Part shown: piece by piece, positions 26,168 through 34,144 of the stretch
Layout of the letters: every line of letters starts with the position of its first letter
Position numbering within the stretch: the stretch's first letter is position 1
Source: UBA10649 sp963793105
GTDB taxonomy: Bacteria > Actinomycetota > Actinomycetes > S36-B12
Direction of reading: 5' to 3'
Length of the DNA: 64,000 bases
Assembly: GCA_963793105.1 (NCBI GenBank)
Contig: CAWBZB010000003.1
Span: 186,001-250,000 of the forward strand
Position numbers and translations under genes: made by a program
Notes under the pieces: generated by a model
Told to the model about the DNA's origin: nothing
Database searches by the model: none
Seen by the model: only the letters and a program-made list of their open reading frames with translations

Positions 26168-27592
26168 GTGACGTCACTCGCCCCGCCCGTCCCCGCGCAC
26201 CTGCCCGTCGACCTCGGGGCGCTCGTCGCGTCCGGCTACCAGGCTCGCAGCGTGAAGGCCGAGATCCGCGCGAACCTCGTGGACCGGCTGCGTTCCGGGC
26301 AGCCCACCTTCCCCGGCATCGTCGGCTTCGAGGACACCGTCGGGCCGCAACTGGAGAGAGCCCTGCTCGCGGGCCACGACGTCGTGCTCCTCGGCGAGCG
26401 GGGCCAGGGCAAGACCAGGCTCATCCGATCGCTGTCCGCCCTGCTCGACGAGTGGATTCCGGTCGTCGAGGGGTGCGAGATCAACGACGACCCCACCGCC
26501 CCCATCTGCGCCCGGTGCCGACGCCTGCGCGTCGAGCTCGGCGACGGGCTGCCGGTCACCTGGCGCCACCGCAGCGAGCGGTTCGGCGAGAAGCTGGCCA
26601 CGCCGGACACCTCGGTCGGCGATCTCGTCGGCGATGTCGATCCGGTGAAGGTGGCCGAGGGCCGGAGCCTGGGGGACAGCGAGACGATCCACTACGGGCT
26701 GGTCCCCCGCACGAACCGCGGCATCTTCGCCATCAACGAGCTGCCGGACCTCGCCGAGCGCATCCAGGTCGCCCTGCTCAACGTCCTGGAGGAACGGGAC
26801 ATCCAGGTCCGCGGCTACCAGCTCCGGCTCCCCCTCGACCTGCTCGTCGTCGCCAGCGCGAACCCCGAGGACTACACGAACCGCGGCCGGATCATCACCC
26901 CGCTCAAGGACCGATTCGGGGCCGAGATCCGCACCCACTACCCCGTGAGCCTCGAGGCGGAGACCTCCTTGATCCTGCAGGAGGCGAACATCGAGGCCGT
27001 CGTCCCGCGCCACCTGCTCGACGTCGTGGCCCGGTTCACCCGCGAGGTGCGGGAGTCACCCGCAGTCGACCAGCGCAGCGGCGTCTCCGCGAGGTTCGCC
27101 ATCGCCTGCGTGGAGGCGCTCTCCGGTGCGGCCGTGCGACGTGCCGCGCTGAGCGGGGAGACCGACGCGGTCGCGCGGATCGGTGACCTCGCGGGTGTCG
27201 TGCCGACGCTCCGCGGCAAGGTGGAGTTCGACGTGAGCGAGGAAGGCCAGGAGGAGGAGACGCTGCAGCTCCTGGCTCGGCGCGCGACCGCCGAGGCCTG
27301 GCGCGCCCATCTCGGCGGAGGCGAGACGCGGCCGACCCTGACCGCGCTGGTGGCGTGGTTCGACGAGGGCAACTCCCTGCTCGCCGGCGACGCGGTCCCC
27401 GCCGCCACGCTCCTGTCCGAGCTCGGGCCACTGGAGGGGCTGGGGCGACTGGTCACCGCGCTCGAGCCGACGATGGCCGAGTCGCCCGGCCTGGCCGCAG
27501 CCTGCGTCGAGTTCGCGGTGGAGGGCCTGTGGCTCACGCGCCGCATCGACAAGGACTCGATCGGCGGCGTGAGCCGCTACGGGGCGTCATGA
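26168..27592 (+). CDS. MoxR-like AAA+ ATPase (Mg-chelatase ChlI-like)
   Basis: This 474-aa ATPase has Walker A GERGQGKT (76-83), a Walker B-like IFAINELPDL, and the sensor segment LLVVASANPEDYTNRGR. An ICARC CxxC segment near residue 120 could bind metal. MoxR ATPases act as chaperones that load cofactors or remodel complexes with a VWA partner, and the VWA gene follows 19 bp later. GTG 26168 is preferred; an upstream frame to 25889 lies within the DUF4307 gene. The client complex is unknown. Confidence 0.85.
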   Translation: MTSLAPPVPAHLPVDLGALVASGYQARSVKAEIRANLVDRLRSGQPTFPGIVGFEDTVGPQLERALLAGHDVVLLGERGQGKTRLIRSLSALLDEWIPVVEGCEINDDPTAPICARCRRLRVELGDGLPVTWRHRSERFGEKLATPDTSVGDLVGDVDPVKVAEGRSLGDSETIHYGLVPRTNRGIFAINELPDLAERIQVALLNVLEERDIQVRGYQLRLPLDLLVVASANPEDYTNRGRIITPLKDRFGAEIRTHYPVSLEAETSLILQEANIEAVVPRHLLDVVARFTREVRESPAVDQRSGVSARFAIACVEALSGAAVRRAALSGETDAVARIGDLAGVVPTLRGKVEFDVSEEGQEEETLQLLARRATAEAWRAHLGGGETRPTLTALVAWFDEGNSLLAGDAVPAATLLSELGPLEGLGRLVTALEPTMAESPGLAAACVEFAVEGLWLTRRIDKDSIGGVSRYGAS

Positions 27593-27611
27593 CGGACCGG
27601 GCGGGCCGGCG

Positions 27612-29558
27612 ATGACCGGCTACCGCTACGGCGCCTTCCACGGTGGTCCGGACCCGCTGGCCGCCCCGCCGGATGCCGGCGTCGGGGTGGACGAGCTCGC
27701 GCAGCGGATTCTCGGCGGCCAGTCCGTCGGGGAGGCCCTGCGGGAGCTGCTGCGGGAGGGGATGCAGGGCCGGCGGGGCCTTCAGGAGATGTCGGAGCGC
27801 ATCCGGCAGCGTCGCAGCGAGTTGGAGCGATCCGGGCACCTCGACGGGCTGCTTGCGGACCTTCGCGACCTGCTCGACACTGCGCTCGAGTCGGAGCGCG
27901 CGGCGCTGTTTCCCGACCCGTCCGATGACGCGCGGTTCCGCGAGGCGCTGCTCGACAACGTGCCGGACGACATCGGACGCGCCGTCCGGGAGCTGGCCTC
28001 CTACGACTGGCGCTCCGCCGAGGCCCGCGCCGCGTTCGAGGAGATCCGCGAGCGACTCCAGCGCGACGTGGTGGACCAGCAGTTCAAGGACCTCACTCAG
28101 GGCATCGACGCCATGTCCTCCCCCGAGGCCCGCGCCGCTCTCAAGGAGATGATGTCCGACCTCAATGCGCTGCTCGACAAGCACCAGCGCGGGGAGGACG
28201 TGACGTCCGACTATGCCGAGTTCATCGACAAGCACCGCGAGTTCTTTCCCGATGCGCCTGACACGATCGAGGAGTTCATCGACGAGCTGGCACGGCGGTC
28301 GGCGGCCATGCAGCGGATGCTGGACTCACTGAGCCCCGAGCAGCGCGCCGAGCTGCAGTCATCCATGGAGCAGGCGCTCGCCGATCTCGATCTGCAGTCG
28401 GAGATGTCGTCCTTGCAGCAGAGCCTGCAGGCCCTTCGCCCAGAGTTCGGGTGGGGAGGACGCCAGGCGATGAGGGGCGAGCGTCAGCTCGGGCTGCCCG
28501 AGGCGACCGACGCCCTCGCCGAGCTCGCCGACCTGGAGCAGCTCTCCGATGCGCTCGGCGAGGGCTTCAGTCGGGCGGACCTCGACGACATCGACGAGGA
28601 GGCCGTCGAGCGGGCCCTCGGTCGGCAGGCCCGCGACGACCTGGAGGCGCTGAAGTCACTCCAGCGCGAGCTCGAACGGCAGGGCTACCTGCTCAACGAC
28701 GGTGACCGACTGGAGTTGACGCCGAAGGCTGTTCGCCGCATCGGCCGGACCGCCCTGCGCGCAGTCTTCGACTCCCTGGACGGGAGCACCCGGGGCACTC
28801 ACGAGATACGGCGTTCCGGCGCCGCCGGCGAGCTCACCGGCACCTCGCGAGCCTGGACCTTCGGCGACGAACAGCCGGTCGACGTCGTGCGCACGCTGCG
28901 CAATGCGGTCACCCGGCGCGTCATCGGCGGACATGACGCGACCCGTCTCGAGGCGGCCGACTTCGAGGTGCACGAGACCGAGACGATGACGCGCGCCGCC
29001 GTCGCGCTGCTCATCGACCAGTCCTTCTCCATGATGGTGAATGACACCTGGCGCGAGGCGAAGACGATGGCCCTGGCCCTGCACTCCCTGGCCTCGACGG
29101 CCTATCCGCTGGATGCCCTCCAGATCATCTCGTTCGCCAATGTGGCCAGGGTGGTGCATCCGCACGAGCTCCCCAACCTCGAGGCCAGCTACGTGCAGGG
29201 CACCAACCTGCATCACGCGCTGCTGCTCGCCGGCCAGTTCCTGGACCGGCATCCGGGTTCGCAGCGCATCGTCATGGTGGTGACGGACGGCGAGCCCACC
29301 GCGCATCTCCTCCCCGACGGCGAGGGCTGGTTCACCTGGCCGCCGTCCGACGAGACGATCAGCGAGACCGTGGCGCAGGTCGATCGGATGACCCGCCGCC
29401 GGGTGCCGATCTCGTGGTTCCGGCTCGGCGAGGACCCGGGGCTGGCCCGGTTCCTGGACGGCATGGCCCAGCGCAACGGCGGCCGGGTGCTGTCCGTCTC
29501 CGGGGGTCGACTGGGGGACTACGTGGTGACGGACTACGTCCGGGCACGTCGCACCTGA
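27612..29558 (+). CDS. VWA domain protein, partner of MoxR ATPase
   Basis: This 648-aa protein has a long helical N-terminal half (about 30-300) rich in Glu, Arg and Leu with likely coiled coils, a charged central part, and a C-terminal von Willebrand factor A domain. The metal site (MIDAS) is visible as Asp469-x-Ser471-x-Ser473 in LLIDQSFSM, with VVTDGEPTAH later. It would bind the MoxR ATPase through the metal site, as ChlD does with ChlI. It has no signal peptide or membrane anchor, so it is probably cytoplasmic. Confidence 0.82.
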   Translation: MTGYRYGAFHGGPDPLAAPPDAGVGVDELAQRILGGQSVGEALRELLREGMQGRRGLQEMSERIRQRRSELERSGHLDGLLADLRDLLDTALESERAALFPDPSDDARFREALLDNVPDDIGRAVRELASYDWRSAEARAAFEEIRERLQRDVVDQQFKDLTQGIDAMSSPEARAALKEMMSDLNALLDKHQRGEDVTSDYAEFIDKHREFFPDAPDTIEEFIDELARRSAAMQRMLDSLSPEQRAELQSSMEQALADLDLQSEMSSLQQSLQALRPEFGWGGRQAMRGERQLGLPEATDALAELADLEQLSDALGEGFSRADLDDIDEEAVERALGRQARDDLEALKSLQRELERQGYLLNDGDRLELTPKAVRRIGRTALRAVFDSLDGSTRGTHEIRRSGAAGELTGTSRAWTFGDEQPVDVVRTLRNAVTRRVIGGHDATRLEAADFEVHETETMTRAAVALLIDQSFSMMVNDTWREAKTMALALHSLASTAYPLDALQIISFANVARVVHPHELPNLEASYVQGTNLHHALLLAGQFLDRHPGSQRIVMVVTDGEPTAHLLPDGEGWFTWPPSDETISETVAQVDRMTRRRVPISWFRLGEDPGLARFLDGMAQRNGGRVLSVSGGRLGDYVVTDYVRARRT

Positions 29559-29594
29559 CCCCCGCCACCCCCAGCCACGGCCGCCCACCGCCGC

Positions 29595-29668
29595 CCCTCC
29601 GATGCCTCGTCACTTGTGGTGGGTTTCTGGCGTCGGAAACCGGCCACAAGTGACGACGCATCGGAGGG
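29595..29668. repeat. 68-74 bp hairpin repeat, copy A
   Basis: The core (29598-29665) folds as TCCGATGC-TCGTCACTTGTGG against CCACAAGTGACGA-GCATCGGA around a 24-nt loop, with CCC/GGG extending the stem by 3 bp. A second copy at 45214-45281 has the same length and plan. It lies between the VWA gene and greA in the same direction, so it could be a terminator or RNA-stability element. No coding gene lies in it. Confidence 0.8.
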
Positions 29669-29712
29669 CCAGCGCGCGCCGACCCGGACCGGCGCGGGTA
29701 GCCTTGCCCGCT

Positions 29713-30204
29713 ATGAGCGAGCAACCGATCACCTGGCTGACGCAGGAGGCCCACGATCGCCTGGAGGCCGAGCTCGCCGACCGCATGGGGCCGCTCCGCC
29801 ACGAGATCAAGAAGCGCATCGAGGCAGCCCGCGAGGAGGGCGACCTCAAGGAGAACGGGGGCTACCACGCCGCCCGCGAGGAGCAGGGCAAGAACGAGGC
29901 CCGCGTCCGCCAGCTCAAGCACCTGCTCGAGTACGCCCGGATCGGGGCACCGGAGGCGGACCACGACGAGGTCGCGCCCGGCAAGGTCGTCACCGTCCGC
30001 TTCCCCGCCTGGGACGAGGAGGAGACCTTCCTGCTCGGCTCTCGCGAGGAGGCCGCGCACGCGTCGATCGAGGTGTACTCCCCCACGTCACCGCTCGGCG
30101 CGGCCGTCCTCGGCCAGCGCGTCGGCGACAGCGCCACCTACTCGCTGGCAAACGGCAAGGACATGACCGTCGACATCCTGAAGGTCGAGACCTACGGAGG
30201 CTAG
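29713..30204 (+). CDS. greA: Transcription elongation factor GreA
   Basis: This 163-aa protein has the GreA plan: an N-terminal antiparallel coiled coil (1-75) with the acidic tip GDLKENGGYHAAREEQG, and a C-terminal FKBP-like domain ending GDSATYSLANGKDMTVDI. It rescues backtracked RNA polymerase by stimulating transcript cleavage. TAGCCT (29699-29704) precedes the ATG by 8 nt. The stop codon shares CTAG (30201-30204) with the stop of the convergent ilvA. Confidence 0.92.
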   Translation: MSEQPITWLTQEAHDRLEAELADRMGPLRHEIKKRIEAAREEGDLKENGGYHAAREEQGKNEARVRQLKHLLEYARIGAPEADHDEVAPGKVVTVRFPAWDEEETFLLGSREEAAHASIEVYSPTSPLGAAVLGQRVGDSATYSLANGKDMTVDILKVETYGG

Positions 30205-31466
30205 TCAGCCACCGGGGCGCTCATCGACTCGGTCGCCGACGGCCGTGAGGCCGGGCCCGTGATCAGGCGGTAGCCGCGGCTGGCAAGGTCGGCGGTCAGC
30301 AGTGCGCAGTGCTCGGGTCCTCGCGTCTCGACGTGCACGACGATGTCCACCTCGTCGACGCGCAGCCCAGCATCCACGCGGTTGTGCTCGACGTCGACCA
30401 CGTTCGCGTGCATCCCCTGGATGTCGTCGAGCAGGCGCGCGAGCGATCCGGGCCGGTCCTGCATCCGAACCGCGAGCGTGAGGTAGCGGCCGGCCGCGGC
30501 CAGGCCGTAGCGAATGATCCGCAGCAGGACCAGGGAGTCGACGTTTCCCCCGGAGATGACGACGGCCACCGGCGGCTCGAAGTCGAGCGGGGTGGCCAGG
30601 ATCGCGGCGGCGGCCGCAGCACCGGCCGGTTCCGCCACCAGCTTGGCCCGCTCGAGCAGCAGCAGTACCGCCCGCGAGATCTGCTCCTCCGTGACGGTGC
30701 GCACCTCGTCGACGTACTCCTGCACCAGCGCGAACGGCACGTCCCCGGGCCGGCCGACGGCGATGCCGTCCGCCATGGTGGCCATCGACTCGAGCGGAAC
30801 GGGGTGACCGGCCGCCAGCGAGGGCGGATAGGCGGCGGCCGCCGCCGCCTGGACTCCGATCACGCGGACCGTGGGGTCGATCGACTTGACCGCCAGCGCG
30901 ACACCGGAGAGCAGACCACCGCCTCCGGTGCAGACCAGCACGGTCCGCACCCCCGGCAGCTTCGCCATGATCTCCAGGCCCAGCGTGCCCTGGCCGGCGA
31001 TGACGTCGGGGTGGTCGAACGGGTGGATGAGGACCGCGCCCGTCTCCTCGGCGAACTGCCGAGCGCCCATGAGCGCTACGTCGATGGTGTCGCCGTGGAA
31101 CCGCACATCGGCCCCGTACCCGAGGGTCGCCTGCACCTTCGGGATGGTGGCGCCCTCCGGCATGTACACCGTCGCATGGACGCCGAGCAGCTGGGCCGCC
31201 ACCGCGACGCCCTGGGCGTGGTTGCCTGCGCTCGCCGCCACCACCCCGCGGGCCCGCTCCTCCTCGGAGAGCCGCGAGATGCGGTGGTACGCACCGCGGA
31301 TCTTGAACGAGCCGGCCCGCTGGAGGTTCTCGGTGACCAGCCGTACCTCGCCGCCGACCAGCTGCTCCATCCACTGCGCGCCGGCCAGCGGGAGTTCGCG
31401 GATGACGCCGTCGAGGTTCCGGGCGGCCGCCTCGATGTCAGCGAGGGTGACGGAGGGGTCGGCCAT
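30201..31466 (-). CDS. ilvA: Threonine ammonia-lyase (PLP) with ACT-like domain
   Basis: This 421-aa fold-type II PLP enzyme has the Schiff-base lysine Lys55 in SFKIRGAYHR, the ASAGNHAQGV segment and the glycine loop CTGGGGLLSGV. The last 90 residues, starting LAVRMQDRPGSLARLLDD, look like an ACT domain, a feature of the TIGR01127-type catabolic or biosynthetic dehydratase. It deaminates threonine to 2-oxobutanoate (possibly serine too). Whether it serves isoleucine synthesis or degradation cannot be told; no ilv genes are next to it. Confidence 0.88.
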   Translation of the reverse strand: MADPSVTLADIEAAARNLDGVIRELPLAGAQWMEQLVGGEVRLVTENLQRAGSFKIRGAYHRISRLSEEERARGVVAASAGNHAQGVAVAAQLLGVHATVYMPEGATIPKVQATLGYGADVRFHGDTIDVALMGARQFAEETGAVLIHPFDHPDVIAGQGTLGLEIMAKLPGVRTVLVCTGGGGLLSGVALAVKSIDPTVRVIGVQAAAAAAYPPSLAAGHPVPLESMATMADGIAVGRPGDVPFALVQEYVDEVRTVTEEQISRAVLLLLERAKLVAEPAGAAAAAAILATPLDFEPPVAVVISGGNVDSLVLLRIIRYGLAAAGRYLTLAVRMQDRPGSLARLLDDIQGMHANVVDVEHNRVDAGLRVDEVDIVVHVETRGPEHCALLTADLASRGYRLITGPASRPSATESMSAPVAD

Positions 31467-31494
31467 CGGGCCATCCTGTCACCATCACGGGCCG

Positions 31495-32307
31495 TCACCC
31501 GCCGATTCCTGGCCCCTTGCCCGGCAGTTCCGACTGCGGCGACAGGCGCGCGACCGAAGCCGCGGTGCGTCCCGCAGTCGCCGCAGTGCCGCTCGCCCGC
31601 CGGATCACCCCGGAGTAGCCGCCCCAGGACCCGCGGGCCTGGGACTCCCGCGCGTGGAAGGACCGGACCTCCGCAGCCTTCTGCCGCAGCACCAGGACCC
31701 CGCTCGGCTCGCCCTCCCTGTCGTCCCGTGGGCGACGGTGGGCAACCCGGTCGAGCGCCTCCGTGCGCGCCTGCGTGAGGCGCTCCGCGATGCGTTCCAC
31801 GTAGGCCCGATAGAAGGCGGCGCGGGCAGTCTGCGCCGTGTGCGGTCGACGGCGCCGCGGACGTCCGCGGGTTGCCGCGGCGACGTACGTCTCGCCCTCC
31901 CACGTGCGTGCCGTCACGAAGGCCTGTCCGGCATGAACCATGTGCACCGCGAGGGAGGCGAAGATGGTCTCCACCACGTCGAGGTCTGCGGGCATCCCGA
32001 AGCCGATGACGTACGTGGAGTTCGAGGCCACGTCGACCCGGGTGTCGTTGGCATGCGCCACGGCGACGAAGAGGGCGATGAGGTGCGGGTTTGCGCGGCG
32101 CCCCTTCTCGCCGATCGTCGTCGTGCGTGACTCCGGCTGGTTCCGCGCCTCTCGACGGGCGGTGCGCGCCCGGGCCACGGCGAGGTCCACGCTGGCAAGA
32201 GTGGCCAGCTGCTGCGCCTTCATGAGGTAGGCGTCGGCCTCGGCCTCGTTGTCGGTGCGCTCTGCCTTGGCCAGCAGCGCGGAGATCCGGTCGAGGGTGG
32301 CACTCAT
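31495..32307 (-). CDS. DUF2786 domain protein
   Basis: This 270-aa protein opens with the DUF2786 pattern LDRISALLAKAERTDNEAEA. A second conserved domain follows (NPHLIALFVAVAHANDTRV), and the tail is Arg- and Ser-rich. The function is unknown. It overlaps the zinc metallohydrolase gene by 4 bp (ATGA at 32304-32307), so the two are made together. Nearby genes do not suggest a substrate. Confidence 0.8.
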   Translation of the reverse strand: MSATLDRISALLAKAERTDNEAEADAYLMKAQQLATLASVDLAVARARTARREARNQPESRTTTIGEKGRRANPHLIALFVAVAHANDTRVDVASNSTYVIGFGMPADLDVVETIFASLAVHMVHAGQAFVTARTWEGETYVAAATRGRPRRRRPHTAQTARAAFYRAYVERIAERLTQARTEALDRVAHRRPRDDREGEPSGVLVLRQKAAEVRSFHARESQARGSWGGYSGVIRRASGTAATAGRTAASVARLSPQSELPGKGPGIGG

Positions 32308-32810
32308 CGACGTTCACCCGCGCCGTCGTGCGCGGTGGACACCCCTGCAGCGTCGTAGCCGGCCCGCAGGAGGAGCGCCGCCGGCTCGCCCAGCTGGTCG
32401 GCTGCCAGCCCGCACATGGCCGCCAGGAACTCCGGTCCGTGCCAGCGGCGTGAACCCGCCTCGATTCCGGTCGAGCAGGCGAGATGGTGGGCCAGCTCGT
32501 GCAGGACGACCGCCTCTCGGCCGGCCCAGAGCGTGCGCAGCGGGATCGCAATCGTCGCTGTCGCGGGCTCATAGTGCGCCTGGCGCTGACCTGCCCGCTC
32601 GCGCACCACGACCGGCCCCGCGGCCGGATACGCCTCAGCCACGAACGAGGTGGCGAGAACCGCGTCCACGTAGGCCTGGACCGAGTCGACGTCCGCGAAC
32701 CTGCGCTGCATCGGCACGTCGATCCGCGAACCGAAGAAGTCGACCTCGCCACCGCGGTCGAGGACCGCCGACCACTGATCCTCGGCGGCGTACACGGCGG
32801 TCGACGGCAT
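32304..32810 (-). CDS. TIGR04338-type putative zinc metallohydrolase
   Basis: This 168-aa protein contains HELAHHL, an HExxH zinc-protease motif, near residue 101, followed by WHGPEFLAAMCGL, whose His could be the third ligand. This type of small metallohydrolase is an actinobacterial family found with DUF2786 proteins; its substrate is unknown. I start at the ATG at 32810: TATCCT (32819-32824 on this strand) sits 8 nt upstream. A longer frame to 32891 runs into the MFS gene. Confidence 0.8.
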   Translation of the reverse strand: MPSTAVYAAEDQWSAVLDRGGEVDFFGSRIDVPMQRRFADVDSVQAYVDAVLATSFVAEAYPAAGPVVVRERAGQRQAHYEPATATIAIPLRTLWAGREAVVLHELAHHLACSTGIEAGSRRWHGPEFLAAMCGLAADQLGEPAALLLRAGYDAAGVSTAHDGAGERR

Positions 32811-32818
32811 CACCCCGG

Positions 32819-32828
32819 AGGATAGGGT
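32819..32828. promoter_or_regulatory. Overlapping divergent -10-like elements
   Basis: TAGGGT on the plus strand (32823-32828) and TATCCT on the minus strand (32819-32824) overlap by two bases. The minus element is 8 nt before the metallohydrolase ATG. The plus element is 32 nt before the GTG of the MFS gene, so that gene may have a short leader. Confidence 0.4.
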
Positions 32829-32860
32829 GACGCGGTGACAGGGCTTCGACGGACTCCCCG

Positions 32861-34144
32861 GTGACGCCCGCCCGGCGGGTCGGCCGGGCACTGCGCCGGA
32901 CGCCCCTGCTGGCCGGACTGCCGCGGGAGGTGGCCGTCCTGTCGGGGGTCGCCTTCTGCGTCGCCCTCGGGTTCGGCATCCTCATCCCCACGCTCCCCGT
33001 GTTCGCCCGCTCCTTCGACGTGTCCGCCCTCGAGGCCAGTGCGGTCATCTCGGTCTTCGCACTCGTCCGGTTCGTGACCTCCCCGCTCGCCGGTGCCATG
33101 GTCGACCGGATCGGCGAGCGGGTGGTGATGTCCTCCGGGCTGCTCATCGTGGCCGTGTCGAGCGCGGCGGCGGGCTTCTCCCAGACGTACGCGCAGCTCC
33201 TGGTGCTGCGCGGGGTCGGCGGTCTGGGGTCGAGCATGTTCACCGTCTCGGCGCTCGCCCTGCTGCTGAGGGTGGTGGACAGCGACCAGCGCGGCCGGGC
33301 GAGCGGGGCGTTCCAGGGCGGCTTCCTGCTCGGTGGCGTGGCCGGACCGGCCGTCGGCGGCATCGTGGTCGCCTGGTCGATCCGGGCGCCGTTCTTCGTG
33401 TACGCGGCCACCCTCCTGCTGGCCGCGGCGGTGGCTCTCGTCTACCTCGCGAAGACTCGCCTTCACGAGCTCGAGCACGCGGTCGCCCAGGGCGAGGAGA
33501 AGAAGCTCGAGCAGCTGCGGACGGCCCTCCGGGACGGCGCCTACCGGGCGGCGATCGGCGTCAACCTCGTGACCGGCTTCGTGGTGTTCGGCCTCCGCGT
33601 CTCGGCCGTGCCGCTGTTCGTCACCGAGGGACTGGGCAGCACCGCCTCCCTGGCCGGGCTGGGCTTCCTCATCGCTGCCGGCCTGCAGGCGGTGCTGCTG
33701 CTTCCCGCGGGGCGCATGGCCGACACGCAGGGCCGCCGCAGGGCGCTGATGTTCGGCACCATCGGGACGACCGTCGGGATGCTCGTGCTCACCGCCGCCG
33801 ATGTCGCCACCAACGGCCTGGGGACCCATGCGGTCGTGGGCACGATCCTGTTCCTGCTGGCGATGGCCATCCAGGGGGCAGCGGGAGCATTCCTCGGATC
33901 GGCCCCCGCAGCGGTGGTCGGCGACATCATGGGTGGGCGCCGGGGCGGCATCGTCGTGGCGACGTTCCAGATGATGTCCGACGTGGGCGCGATCGCCGGT
34001 CCGCTCGTCGCGGGACTCCTCGTGGACGCCTTCGACTTCGACTGGGCGTTCGCGGCGGGTGCGGCGCTCTGCCTGGCAGCGGTTACATTGGTATACCTGA
34101 TGCCTGAGACCCTGAACCGGACGAGGAAGCCCACTGACGCATGA
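32861..34144 (+). CDS. MFS transporter
   Basis: This 427-aa protein has twelve predicted membrane helices and the MFS A-motif AGAMVDRIGERVV between helices 2 and 3, with a related AGRMADTQGRRRA after helix 8. It is a drug/proton antiporter- or sugar-type carrier; the cargo is not readable. Its stop overlaps the ATG of the sulfatase by 4 bp, so the pair could import or export a compound linked to the sulfatase (inference). Confidence 0.85.
   Translation: MTPARRVGRALRRTPLLAGLPREVAVLSGVAFCVALGFGILIPTLPVFARSFDVSALEASAVISVFALVRFVTSPLAGAMVDRIGERVVMSSGLLIVAVSSAAAGFSQTYAQLLVLRGVGGLGSSMFTVSALALLLRVVDSDQRGRASGAFQGGFLLGGVAGPAVGGIVVAWSIRAPFFVYAATLLLAAAVALVYLAKTRLHELEHAVAQGEEKKLEQLRTALRDGAYRAAIGVNLVTGFVVFGLRVSAVPLFVTEGLGSTASLAGLGFLIAAGLQAVLLLPAGRMADTQGRRRALMFGTIGTTVGMLVLTAADVATNGLGTHAVVGTILFLLAMAIQGAAGAFLGSAPAAVVGDIMGGRRGGIVVATFQMMSDVGAIAGPLVAGLLVDAFDFDWAFAAGAALCLAAVTLVYLMPETLNRTRKPTDA

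Noticed and set aside
24741..26177. 478-aa reading of mca
   Set aside because: The extension is the antisense of the DUF4307 gene. The Mca fold begins just after the GTG at 25619.
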